A stretch of DNA of 64,000 nt. Source: Wurfbainia villosa (lineage: Eukaryota; Streptophyta; Magnoliopsida; Zingiberales; Zingiberaceae). The stretch covers positions 101,914,479-101,978,478 of the forward strand of contig CM045997.1 of NCBI GenBank assembly GCA_025175895.1, read 5' to 3'. Made by a program: the position numbers and the translations under genes. This document shows, piece after piece, positions 11,523 to 22,445 of the stretch; the stretch's first letter is position 1, and each line of letters begins with the position of its first letter. Under the pieces are notes generated by a model. The model worked only from the letters and a program-made list of their open reading frames with translations. It was not told where the DNA came from and made no database searches.

Positions 11523-11969
11523 TGAGCGCTAGAGGAGGGGGTGAATGACACTTTTTCGTTTGTCGATGGAATTTGATCACGTGCTTGCGACAATTTGATT
11601 AGTACACAGATGAAATAATAGAAAAGCATAAACAAAATACACAAGCACACACACAACACAAGGATATAACGTGGTTCGGAACCTTAGGGTTCTTACGCCA
11701 CGGGTTGAGTTCAAACAAGCCCTAGCAATGCAAAACACTACTAATCAACCTCTCCTTCTCAGAAAACACTTCGGAGGTGGAGAAAACCTCTTGCAACAGT
11801 TCTTACAACAATGAGAAAGAAATACAAGTAAGATACACAAAACAATGTAAAGAAAATTTTATAAATGATGCTTTGAATGCTTGCTTGATTGATCGCTTGA
11901 ACCGCACTTGAATATCAATCAAGTCAAATAGAGTTGAATATACAATTAGTTGAGCTTATGTTTAAAGTA
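11523..11969 (-). repeat. truncated LTR of the SIRE-like copia group
   Basis: Starts with GAGCGCTAGAGGAGGGGGTG and carries TAACGTGGTTCGGAA (11666-11680) and the GAGAAAACCTCTTGCAAC block, aligning with the 3' half of the LTR at 11975-12470. It is cut on the right by insertion of the 11975-22440 element (target TTATT). The sequence after that element (22446) does not obviously continue this LTR. Confidence 0.75.
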
Positions 11970-12949
11970 TTATTTGTTAAGACCTGTGTGCCTGCTAGAG
12001 GGGGGGGTGAATAGCGCGTCAGCGTTGCTTGATGGAATTTGATCGCGTTCGTCTCTACAACACTTGTTAATGCAGCAAAAATAATAATAACAATAATAAA
12101 AGACAACACAAGAACAAGAGACAACCGATATAACGTGGTTCGGAACCGAATAGTTCCTACTCCATGGATTGAGCTCCAAAAGCCCTAACGATGCAAACAC
12201 ACACCACTAATCACAAATACTCCTTCTTGATAACACGTCGGAGGTGGAGAAACCTCTTACAAAGATTACAAAAGTAATACAAGAAGTAAATAAGCAAATA
12301 CAAGATGAATATACAAAACAACGTAAAGAAAACTTTACAACTATTGCTTTGGAGTGCTTGCTTGTTGATTGCTTGAACTGTGCTTGAAGACCCTGATTTG
12401 CACCAGCAAATTGCCTCAAAAACATCCAAACACCGATGGTGAAAATCTCCTCCACGAGCTCCCTTTAAAGCTTCTCCTTGGGCTAGATTCCGTCTAGCAG
12501 TCGACTGATCGGGACCATCAGTCGACTACCCCTATAGCCGTTGTCTCACAATGGTATGAACCACATCAGATAAGTCCAATGGAAGTCATCACTGATCATT
12601 GTCAAACCCCTAACAATGACTCGGGAACCTTCTATTCTGAATACCACAGATTAGCTGATCGCCTAATGATGACAATGATCGCTGTGCCATTTCCCAACTA
12701 ACGGTCGACTCACATCAGTCGACTAATTATAGTCTCATCGACTGATACACCTCAAATATGAAAATTTACCCCAAGTATGGTGCTCCCATACTTGCTAGAC
12801 CACCCTTAGTCTAGATCTAAGCCTTCTAGCCACCTCCGTTAGCCTTGCACTTATCGAATTCCTCCAAGTCAGCCATGACTTGTTCATCCATACGCTAGTC
12901 TTCAGGTGCTTCCATCAGCTATTGTCATGCTAATGTGGTCTACACCGCA

Positions 12950-13228
12950 CAGGTACATTGGGCTTATGCTGCCAAGACTTCGCTTGGACTTTACGCTGCC
13001 AACCATTGGACTTATGCTGCCAAGACTCTATGCCTGGACTTTACACCGACAATATTCCCCTTGGACTTCTCAATTTCCAAGACTCAAGCTTGGACTTTTC
13101 CTTGCCAACCCATGTTGGACTTTCTATGCCAAGACCCATGCTTGGACTTTTCCTTGCCAAGACTCAAGCTTGGACTTTCCTTTGCCAAGACCCATGCTTG
13201 GACTTTCCTTGCCAACCCATGTTGGACT
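12950..13228. repeat. minisatellite in the U3 part of the LTR (AAGCTTGGACTTTCC core)
   Basis: Units of about 30 bp with the core GACTCAAGCTTGGACTTTCC and a linker TTGCCAA repeat eight to nine times. The same array, with different copy order, is present in the sister LTRs at 22020-22260 and 44400-44640. ORFs in all three plus frames here (12906-13302) are products of the repetition. Confidence 0.85.
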
Positions 13229-13377
13229 TGTTGGAGTATTGGGAATCTAATCAAAGTCCTACATTGGTAAGACATGGAAAAGATCATGTGCTTATAAGAT
13301 GAAAAAATATCTCCATTGGTATGAGGCCTTTTAGGCTTGAGAGAGGCTCAATGTGGTCCTTCGTTTGAGGGGAGGAT

Positions 13378-13576
13378 TATTGGGAGTATGGGGAATACAA
13401 TCAAAGTCTCATATTGGTAAGACATGGAAAAGATCATGTACTTATAAGATAAAAAGATATCTCCATTAGTATGAGACCTTTTGGGTAGAGCCCAAAAATA
13501 AAACCATGAGGGCTTAGGGCCAAAGTGGACAATATCATGCCATTGTGAAGATATGCGAATCTTATAGGCACTAACA
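13378..13576 (+). repeat. TRIM LTR, middle copy
   Basis: It is 199 bp and ends CACTAACA directly before the primer site. Its first bases are TATTGGGAG where the third copy has TGTTGAGAG. It is highly similar to 13890-14088 across its length. Confidence 0.9.
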
Positions 13577-13578
13577 AT

Positions 13579-13591
13579 TGGTATCAAAGCC
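13579..13591 (+). promoter_or_regulatory. TRIM primer binding site
   Basis: TGGTATCAAAGCC, one base different from the Met-tRNA complement TGGTATCAGAGCC, two bases after the LTR end. Confidence 0.88.
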
Positions 13592-13889
13592 ATGGTCCAT
13601 GTCAAGCCATGAACCTTGAACGAAGAAAGTGGAGCTCTCATGTCCAGATCAAGAGAACCAGACACCAAGCAGGAAGTCCAGTTGGGTCGGGAAGACCGAA
13701 CAACTGGCAGGAAGTCCAGTTGGGCCAGAAGGGTTGGACAACTGACAGGAAGTCCAACTGGGTCAGAAGGACCATACAGTTGGCAGGAAGTCCTGGTGGA
13801 TTGAAGATCGAACATCAAGCAGAGGAAATCCTTCGAGGAAGGATAGGCTTGAGGAGGGCCCAATGTGGTCATTCGTTTGAGGGGGGAAT

Positions 13890-14088
13890 TGTTGAGAGTA
13901 TTGGGAATATAATCAAAGTCCCACATTGGTAAGACATGAAAAAGATCATGTGCTTATAAGATGAAAAGATATCTCCATTGGTATGAGGCCTTTTGGGTAG
14001 AGCCCAAAAATAAAATCATAAGGGCTTAGGCCCAAAGTGGATAATATCATGTCATTGTGAAGATATATGAATCTTATAGACACTAACA
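13890..14088 (+). repeat. TRIM LTR, right copy
   Basis: TGTTGAGAGTATTGGG to CACTAACA, 199 bp, preceded by the purine tract GTTTGAGGGGGGAAT. It pairs with 13378-13576. Confidence 0.9.
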
Positions 14089-14314
14089 AGACTTTCAATG
14101 TCAAGACTCAAGCTTGGACTTTTCATGCTGAGTACACAAGACTTAGACTTTTCCCATTACAATGGTCAAACCATCGTCAAACATCAAATATGACCTGGGT
14201 CGATTGCATTAATAATCTCTCCAACACTTGTCAGACATCAATGTCAAACATCAAAACACTACTCGAGTCTAACTCAAGTCTAGTCAATCGTGACCTGGGC
14301 TGATTGCACCAATA

Positions 14315-14330
14315 ATCTCCCCTTTTTTGA
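14315..14330 (-). promoter_or_regulatory. polypurine tract of the copia element
   Basis: The minus strand reads TCAAAAAAGGGGAGAT immediately before the 3' LTR start. It is homologous to the tract at 23019-23033 of the plus-strand element. Confidence 0.85.
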
Positions 14331-16115
14331 TGTTTGACAAAAACACAAACACATTTTAGTTAGACCCTTAACTCAAATTCCCTTATCAATTTTCCCAAAT
14401 TGGTAATTCCATACATTCTCCCCCTTTTTGACATACAACAAAAAGGTTCTCTTCAAGGAGGTCAATGTCTCATATCACAATGAGATCTTACAATCTCAAT
14501 TCCAAATTTTCAAATCACTTAAGAGAGGCTTCCTATAAACTCTACCAATTTCCAAATTGGGTATATCAAAATTCCCATTTCTCCCCCTCATGAGGAAAAA
14601 TACATCCATCATCCCATGATGGATATCTCCCCCTAAAGGCTTGCTCCCCCTTGACCATTGCACCAACAATGTCCTTGGAGAGTCCCTAAGCCAATAGGAA
14701 CACTAAACTATCAAAATTAAGGTTAAAAGTTCAACATTGAACTTTCCCACACCTTAAAATTGATACATCACCCTAACAACTCTCCTAATCCATATCCAAT
14801 GGATTTTCACATTTTCCAATGTTTTTCAAAGCATATCCTAGGGTTAGGAGTAGTTAGGGAACCCTAACATAGCTGAAACATGGGCTAAACATCCTTGTTT
14901 ACCCGAAATCAGCTCTGACAATCAACTCTATCAGTCAACAGTCGACTACCCTATACATCAGTCAACTGCTATCAAGCGGCAGTCGACTGATAACTAAAAA
15001 TTTTGATTTTCAATTATTTGAAATGAATTTCAGAAATACATAACTAATTATACGTAACTTGACAAATCGTGAAGCTTTATACGTATACTACTTATTACCA
15101 ATACAATGGGTGAAAAATATTTGAAAAATAATTTACTCATAAAATAGTGAAATTGATACAAAGTTCAAAAGTGAAAAAAAACTTCAATGTTTGAGCTTAC
15201 TTTGTATCAACATTATCAATGGTGACTTCTATCAAAAGATAGATTGCACCAAGATTTTTCAAAATTATTTTAAAATGTTTTTTAAAACCTTATATTGGAT
15301 CATGTTCTTTGGGATCAATGCACATGACTTGCACATTAGCTTTCCCAATGATCCATAAATAATATAAGATGAGTTTTGGTTCATCTAGATGCAAAAACTA
15401 TGCACCTTGAACTCAACTCATATCCTAGTATCTCACATGTATCTAGAGTATATCAATACACATACATGTCAATGTAATGTGAGATGTGAGTTTTGGTTCA
15501 TCCTAATCTAGGGTTTCATGCATTTTTCTAAGGCAACACTACTTGATTCCCTTATACATGAGACTTCAAGTCATGCCAATTGTCCTTGAATCAATTTTAT
15601 TAATGCATGAATGATCATGGCATAAATGAAGATATAAATAAAACATGGTTAATGATCATGATGTCATGACATAAAATGGAATCTAAGTATATATGACATT
15701 TAACCTTAATCATAAGCATGATTATGACATATTATATAATTAAAAGTAGATATGATGTCATGACATGTTATATGACAAATCAAGCATGACAAATAAAATG
15801 TAAAGGTATATAATACCTAAATTTTAATATTTGTTGTTATTTGTTAGAATTAAACTCATTTTGCCATATTACTAGCTTATTCCAAGTGTGCCAAAAATCT
15901 AAAATGACACATCTCAACCTCTAAACCTAAATCGTGTCAATTTGATTGATTTTTCATAGTCTTCAAAATATATTGGCACATCCTAAAAGCCTTTAGGATT
16001 ATGATCAAACCACATTTCCAAAGTATCACATTACCTTGGAAATGACCTAAAGTGCCACTTTTACCATGGTTAGGTTAACTACCTATCCATTCAAAGTTGG
16101 CACACCTAAATCCAT
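14331..16115 (-). other. non-coding 3' internal region of the copia element
   Basis: AT-rich sequence lying where pol would be expected. It carries several purine-rich clusters on the minus strand, GTCGAC palindromes at 14940-14995, and short repeats around CATGATGTCATGACATA (15650-15790). No polymerase motif was found in any frame. Confidence 0.7.
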
Positions 16116-17502
16116 TTAGCGTGAATCGATCACGCTCCTAGGAATCCAATACCTATTGGAGCTCCTTGGATTTACTAGGTATTCGCTAGGGATAACCTCC
16201 CTAGATACCCTCCTAATGACCCTCCTAGGCTTAGAAGCCTTGGTCATTTGGGTCTTACCTAGGTTAACTCTAAGGGTAACTCCCCTTGTAACCCTCTTAA
16301 TGGCTTCCCTAGGTTTCCTTGAAACCCTAGCCACTAGGCACACACCTTGGTTACCCTAAGGGATGACTTCCCTAGTAACCTTGGTCTTCCTAGACCTAGG
16401 TTGTGTTCCATAATCGAATAGAACACTATGGTAGGTCTCCTTGGGCTTAGGTTTGTGACCCAAACCTTTCTTACCCTTGGTTGACCCTTGTCTCCTAGGC
16501 CCTTGACTTTGACCATTTGACACCTTAAATTGATTTTGTATATTCCTAAAGGTCTTTTCTATTTTCTCAAGCCTTGACCTCAAGACTTGATTTTCCTTTT
16601 CTAATATCTCAATTTTTTATTTTTCATTAACTCTTGAGATATTTTTATTTCTAGGCATATGTCTAATCCATTTAGGGTTGATGCCTAGATGATCTTCTAT
16701 CTTCCTGATGGTCTTCCTAGAAAGGATAGGTCTAGAATTGTTTGATCTAGGTTTGTCCTTAGGTAAAATTATTTTAGGGATATTAGTTCCAAATTTCTCC
16801 TTATTCCTAATGTGGACATGCTTAGCTCCTAAACAATAAAACCTATTATTCTTAGCATGCTTTTGTTCATAAATTAAAGAAGGTGCATTATTGAATTTTA
16901 CCTTGGGGTTTACCTTAGAGACTCCCCCTACATGTGATGCTCCCTCTTTTCTCCTAGGACATTGACTTCTATAGTGCCCCTTTTGATGGCACTTGAAGCA
17001 TACCACGTGCTCCTTGCCCTTGATGGTTGAAGCTCCGGTCTTCTTGATCTTTGGCACCGATGAAGCCTTCTTGACCCATTTAGGACACTTACTCTTGTAG
17101 TGTCGTTGCTCCCTACACTCAAAACATATTATATGATTTTTATTATTTATTGAAATGCTTGAGTTACCTTCCATGGTAGGGGAGTCCCGAGCTTCCTCTT
17201 CCTTTCGACCGGAGGTGGATGGTTCTCCTTGAGGTTGCTCCGGTGTAGATGATCTAATCTCCTCCCCCTCAATCCTAGAGGTGGAGACTTCTTCTACTTC
17301 TACCTCTTCCATTGATTCCGATCCAGATGTTGATTCCCTATCAACTTTCGAATCCTCACTTTCTTGTGAGGAAGAGCTTTCTTCTTCGGCCTCCTCTTCT
17401 TCTTGAGCCGAATGTGGGTTCTCATGGAATCTTGCCACTTTGCTCCATAGCTCTTTGACATCCATGTATTCACCTAAGCTACACAAGATGTCATTAGGAA
17501 TT
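16116..17502 (-). pseudogene. copia Gag, central and C-terminal part with two zinc knuckles
   Basis: Gag is the structural protein that forms the virus-like particle and binds genomic RNA. One minus-strand frame runs from about 17502 to 16116 with in-frame stops at 16617-16619 and about 16356. It starts I-P-N-D-I-L-C-S-L-G-E-Y, typical of UBN2-type copia Gag, followed by an acidic Glu/Ser-rich stretch (about 17420-17200). Two CCHC knuckles follow: C-F-E-C-R-E-Q-R-H-Y-K-S-K-C (about 17120) and C-F-K-C-H-Q-K-G-H-Y-R-S-Q-C (about 16990). A predicted coiled coil (L-E-K-E-N-Q-V-L-R-S-R-L-E-K-I-E-K) lies near 16600-16540. The N-terminal part is on the far side of the solo LTR, at 20614-20835. Confidence 0.92.
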
Positions 17503-17507
17503 AAATC

Positions 17508-20500
17508 TGTAGAATACGGAAAAAAAAATAGTAATTAACTCATTAATTAATTATGATTAATTAGGGGATTAATTAGGCTAAATTTGAAATGGTAATGGGT
17601 GGGCGAAATTAATGGAAATGGGGCTTAGAATTTGAACCTAATCAGATTGGGTTTGGGTTGAGCTGGGTTAACCGGATCAATGGAACGACTGTTAAAAAGG
17701 GTGCCGAACGAAGGATCGTCTTATTTTCACCGCGATCCCCAATTTCTTCTTCGTCATCGCTCTGCTCCGCGCGATCGCATCGTCGATCTCCGTTCATCGG
17801 CGTCCGGCGCGAGCAGCTCGACGGCGCCACCACTAGGCTGATCTCCGACAGGGATCGAAGGGTTCTCGGCTGGGAAAAACCGCGGCGACACTTCCGGTCA
17901 AAGGGCGGCGTTGCCGGCCTGAGCCATTGAAGGTAGGTATCGATTGTTGTTTTTCCCTGTCGAGTTAAGGTTTGCTGCTAGCTACGACTTTCGATTTTAG
18001 CCCAGCTCAGTGTTTGGGCAGTGATCGGAGTTGGGTTTGCTTCGGTGAGCAGCCAAGAGGGAAAAGCTGGCTGTCGCGTGCCGCCGAAGCTAGAGATCGG
18101 AGCTCCGATCTTCGCCGGTAATCAGGGGACGAGTAAGGGGGATTTTGGGTGGATTGCAGAGCTCGGGATTGGAACTGGGATTTCCAGCGGGAGCAGCCGA
18201 AATCCGACAGAAGTCTAGAACTGGTAAGTTTTATTACCGTGTATTGTTCGATCTTGATTGGCTGGTTTATGGATGTTGATTATGCTATGGATTAGGAATT
18301 AGGCGTAGGGGTTGGATGTTTACGGTAATTGGTTGATAAGGCTGTGATTGGAGTGGTAGGATCTGATTCGGAGTGGATTTGGGTGTTCTGTTATTATGAA
18401 ATTGGTTGTCGATGCGGTTGATTTGGAGCTCTTTCGGTGGGCAGAAGTTGAGCCGGAGTGAACTGCCGGAGGAAATCGGAGATGGATGAGTTGTGATTTC
18501 GGTATGTATATGATGATCTGTGTGCTATTGTGATCCCGGGAATTGGTTGATACGGGTGTGTTTGTGATCACAGTGTGCTTATAGTGTTGTTGATGTATGA
18601 AATGATTGGGATTAATCTGTGATTACGGTAATGGATTTGGAGATTTTAGTGTTTGGATCGTATGGGTTATGATGTATAAGCTTAGGAGGTGGTTATAATG
18701 TCTTTGGGAAAAGAATACGAATATAAATGAGTTAGTATTTTATTCGTATTATTATTGGAGCTTTATGCTTAATTCTAATTTGTTATTATGTGCAGGTTTG
18801 GGATACGAAGCAGGCCCGCGGCCGTGAGGATTATACGAGCTTCGTATCAGGTGGGTAATATCTACCTGGTCCGGTAGTTTGATCAATTCTAATGCATGAT
18901 ATTGTATGTATGTTTATACCTGTTTACCTTAAATCCACTCTTATTAAATCATATGCTTGTCCTGTCTTTGACCTTGAGATATATACTCTATTATGTCATT
19001 GATTATCTAGCATGGATAGAAACTGTAAAACCCTATTATGTGTTAGCTAATAGAGGTTCAGTAAATACCTGTGGTTAGGGTTATCTTTATGACCTCAGAT
19101 CTGGGTTACTGGGTTGCATCACTAGGTTAGGTGATGAGTCCAAGTTACGAGGTTGGTCGTTGTACCGTACACATATTAGTAGGTTATTTTGACGGATCTA
19201 TTTATCTGTACATAGGTAAATAGGTAGTGATTACGGATTAGTCGTCCTTGCATGGTTGACTTTTAGTTGACTAGGTCCCCCGTGAGTTAGGGAGTGTTGC
19301 AAGGATTTGTGCGTGAACTATGCATCATTACATTGCATGCATGCTGACGACTGGGTCTCCCTTATGGATGAGACGGGTCATCAGTCATCCTGCCTCCCCG
19401 GCCACTCGGGGTAGTGGTAGCAGGGTTGAGGGCAGAGCATTAGATGTGCCGCGCTCGACCACTATTGTATACGGTGGTAGCTGGAGATGCGCACCTGGCC
19501 ACTGAGCAGAGTGGTGCTAGCACTCGCCCACTATAGACGGTGGTTGTGTGACGTGCAGTTTGTCCTGTGTGCGGCGATTGTCTACTCATGGGTAGGGACA
19601 GCGTGGCTTGCAGCAGGGACCCCTAGGAGTAGTTAGCTCTTTACGCTATAGCTACTCATACTACCCAACCTCGGCCACTCGAGAGTAGTGGTAGCTAGAG
19701 TCGGGTTAGTTGTCATTTGTCGTGCCACCGCCACTCTGGGGTCGTGGTTGAATGGTCATGAATAGTGACCATGCATATGCATTGCTGATATATATGTATG
19801 CATGTATTTGATATATGTTTTACATATGCCTGTGAGATGCTGCATTTGATTGCTGCATATGATTGTACATCATGCTACATGCCTTTTTGCATATTTTATA
19901 TACTGCGGTGCATGTGTTGAGTATGAGTGTGTACTATTTGGATTATGTCATGATATACCTGTTCAGGATGTTATAGATCATATGGAGGACAGACCGTCAG
20001 GTATGTGCATTACTTTATGTCAGTTGATCAGTTCAGTTTATGCTATGAGTAGGACATATATGTGATTACTGATTTCTATGTTTAGTACTGTATGTCTGTC
20101 GGACTCATGTTGCATACCTGTAGATCTTCACATGTATACCTATAGATCTCTTTACCCTGTATGTTATTCATGCACTTCTATATATTACCCCTGAGTTTTA
20201 TACTCACCACCCTGGACCCTGGGTTTCCTGTCACCCAGGTAGTAGATAGAAGACTTCGGCATGGACTCGGAGCATTGCCACCTGATCCCATCTCGCCGTT
20301 TTTCCGAGGGTTTTTGCTTCCCATCGCATGTACCTTATATGGACTTTTATTGTTTTGGAGATCATGCTGTATGTTCTCTTTTGATATTCAGTATGGATTT
20401 TATTCTAGTATGGACGGATATACCGATGTACTTATGTTAACGAGTTTGTATTTCCATGTGTTGGCTTCCGCTATTGATGATGTACGTTTTACTGTGTTGT

Positions 20501-20608
20501 TATACATTTTTGATATGTGTTATACTGGCTGCGACTTTGTACCGTATTGGAATTGTCATAAGGGGGTGTCGTCCGTTGGCCGAACAGAGTCTACCTCGGG
20601 GCGTGACA
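17508..20608 (+). repeat. chromovirus solo LTR inserted in gag
   Basis: A single 3.1-kb LTR from TGTAGAATACGG to GGGGCGTGACA, bounded by a perfect AAATC duplication (17503-17507, 20609-20613) with no internal region. It is related to the LTRs at 29075 and 37327: same ends, same GC-rich early part, same later block of CCACT...AGTGG hairpins (19390-19750) and the GGACCCTGGGTTTYCTGTC block near 20213-20233. It arose by recombination between the two LTRs of an inserted element. The ORFs inside show no known domain. Confidence 0.95.
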
Positions 20609-20613
20609 AAATC

Positions 20614-20835
20614 AATAATAAATTTGACTACCTTCTTATTTTTATCAAACTCTTGGAGTTGCTCCTCGGTCCATCTCTTCATCTTGAGGAAGCCTCTCTT
20701 TGGTCCTCTTGGATAGTTAAATCCCTCAATCAAAATAGACCATTCTTCAAAATCCCTCATCATGATGAAGTATTCAATTCTTCCCTTCCATGAATTGAAG
20801 TCTTCTCGTCTATAAAATGCATACGGGACCGGCAT
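20614..20835 (-). pseudogene. copia Gag N-terminal part (UBN2-like), split by the solo LTR
   Basis: The minus-strand frame opens with ATG at 20835 (M-P-V-P-Y-A-F-Y), 87 bases after the primer site, a sensible leader length. It contains F-N-S-W-K-G-R-I-E-Y-F-I and Q-E-F-D-K-N-K-K-V-V-K-F-I-I-D, typical of the N-terminal part of copia Gag. The reading frame then runs into the solo LTR at 20608 and resumes in the correct frame at 17502. The break is an insertion, not decay. Confidence 0.9.
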
Positions 20836-20921
20836 GTTGATATCTCATCCTAATTGTTCTTCAAACTCCATCTTCCCTCTAGCGATCTTGCTCCTGGGTG
20901 TTAGTCCGTTGAAGAACTCCT

Positions 20922-20934
20922 AGCTCTGATACCA
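20922..20934 (-). promoter_or_regulatory. primer binding site of the copia element
   Basis: The minus strand reads TGGTATCAGAGCT, two bases inside the 5' LTR end. Confidence 0.92.
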
Positions 20935-20936
20935 CT

Positions 20937-22440
20937 TGTTAAGACCTGTGCGCCCTTTAGAGGGGGTTGAATAGCACATCGGCGTTGCTTGATGGAATTT
21001 GATCGAGTTCGTCTCTACAACACTTGTTAATGCAACAGAAATAATAATAACAATAATAAAAGACAACACAAGCACAAGAGACAACCGATATAATATGGTT
21101 CAAAACCGAATGGTTGTTACTCCATGGTTTAGGCTCCAAAAGTCCTAGCGATGCAAACACACACCACTAATCACAAATACTCCTTCTCGATAATACGTCG
21201 GAGGTGGAGAAACCTCTTACAAAGATTACAAAAGTAATACAAGAAGTAAACAAGCAAATACAAGATGAATATACAAAACAACATAAAGAAAACTTTACAA
21301 CTATTGCTTTGGAATGTTTGCTTGTTGATTGCTTGAACCGTGCTTGAAGACCCTAATTTGCACTAGCAAATCGCCTCAAAAACGTCCAAGAACCGATGGC
21401 GAAAACCTCCTCCATGAGCTCCCTTTAAAGCTTCTCCTTGGGCTAGATTCCGCCTAGCAGTCGACCGATCGGGACCATCAGTCGGCTGCCCCTGTAGCCG
21501 TTGTCTCACAATGACATGAACCACGTTGGATAAGTCCGACGGATAGACCATCAGCCGACTGATCAAGTCATCACTCGACTGTCAAACCCTAATAGTCGAC
21601 TCGGAAACCTTCTATGTCCGAATACCGGACTAGCAGTCGACTACCCAATGATGGCAGTCGACTGCCAAGCCATTTTCCGGCAGTCGAACTCCGGTCGACT
21701 CACATCAATCGACTGACCATAGTCCCTTCCGACTGATATACCTCAAACATGAGGTTTTACCCCAAGTATGGTGCCCCCATACTTGCTAGACCACCCTTAG
21801 CCTAGATTTAAGCCTTCTAGCCACCTCCGTCAGCCTCGCGCCTATCGAATCCCTCCAAGTCATCCATGACTTGTTCATCCATACGCTAGCCTTCAGGTGC
21901 TTCCATCGGCTATTGTTATGCTAATGTGGTCTACACCGCCAAGGCACATTGGGCTTACACTACCAAGACTCTGCTTGGACTTTACGCCACTAACCATTGG
22001 ACTTATACTGCTAAGACTCTACACTTGGACTTTACGCCGCCAATATTCCCCTTGGACTTCTCAATTGCCAAGACTCAAGCTTGGACTTTCCCTTGCTAAC
22101 CCATGTTGAACTTTCCATGCCAAGACTCATGCTTAGACTTTTCCTTGCCAAGACTAAATCTTGGACTTTCCTTTTCCAAGACCCATGCTTGGACTTTCCT
22201 TGTCAACCCATGTTGGACTTTCCATGCCAAGACTCAAGCTTGGACTTTTCATGACAAGTACACAAGACTTGAACTTTTCCCATGACAATGGTCAAACCAT
22301 CGTCAAACATCAAATATGACCTGGGTCGATTACACCAACAATCTCCCCAACACTTGTTAGACATCAATGTCAAACATCAAAACACTACTTGAGTCTAACT
22401 CGAGTCTGGTCAATCATGACTTGGGCCGATTACACCAACA
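20937..22440 (-). repeat. 5' LTR of the copia element, 1.50 kb
   Basis: On the minus strand it runs from TGTTGGTGTAATCG (22440) to GGTCTTAACA (20937). From U3 to U5 it shows the AAGCTTGGACTT minisatellite (22020-22260), a cluster of GTCGAC palindromes (21455-21720), a weak TTTAAAG TATA-like box near 21425 and a C-run/CTCTA end. It keeps more intact GTCGAC palindromes than the 3' LTR. Confidence 0.93.
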
Positions 22441-22445
22441 TTATT

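Larger units (their letters stand above)
13229..14088 (+). mobile_element. TRIM: miniature LTR retrotransposon with three LTR copies
   Basis: A non-coding element of 860 bp inside the minisatellite, flanked by GGACT (13224-13228) and AGACT (14089-14093), a target duplication with one change. Order: truncated LTR copy 1 (13229 to about 13332), a remnant of internal 3' sequence with a GAGGGGAGGAT purine tract, LTR copy 2 (13378-13576), primer site, about 300 bp internal region, purine tract (13878-13889) and LTR copy 3 (13890-14088). Each full LTR is 199 bp. The size, lack of genes and Met-tRNA primer site define a TRIM, which must borrow its proteins. Confidence 0.92.
11975..14314 (-). repeat. 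3' LTR (contains the TRIM)
   Basis: Left end TGTTAAGACCTGTG matches the left end of the 5' LTR at 20937. The right end reads CACCAATA where the partner has CACCAACA, so the terminal TG of the minus strand has mutated to TA. Without the TRIM it is about 1.48 kb. It carries TAACGTGGTTCGGAA at 12132-12146, GTCGAC palindromes near 12500-12530 and 12720, and the AAGCTTGGACTT minisatellite. Confidence 0.92.
11975..22440 (-). mobile_element. gag-only SIRE-like copia retrotransposon, full length
   Basis: This is a complete insertion bounded by a perfect TTATT duplication at 11970-11974 and 22441-22445. On the minus strand the order is 5' LTR (22440-20937), Met-tRNA primer site, gag, a long non-coding 3' region, polypurine tract (14330-14315) and 3' LTR (14314-11975). 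No protease, integrase or RT is found between gag and the 3' LTR, so it would depend on another element's enzymes. It was later hit twice: a TRIM in the 3' LTR and a chromovirus solo LTR in gag. Outside the TRIM the two LTRs still differ at many places, so the insertion is not recent. Confidence 0.93.

Noticed and set aside
12906..13302. Three overlapping plus-strand ORFs of about 112 codons
   Set aside because: Leu/Asp/Phe-rich translations of the LTR minisatellite in all three frames.
17658..20793. ORFs inside the solo LTR as genes
   Set aside because: No domains, and the segment is bounded by an exact target duplication as a solo LTR.
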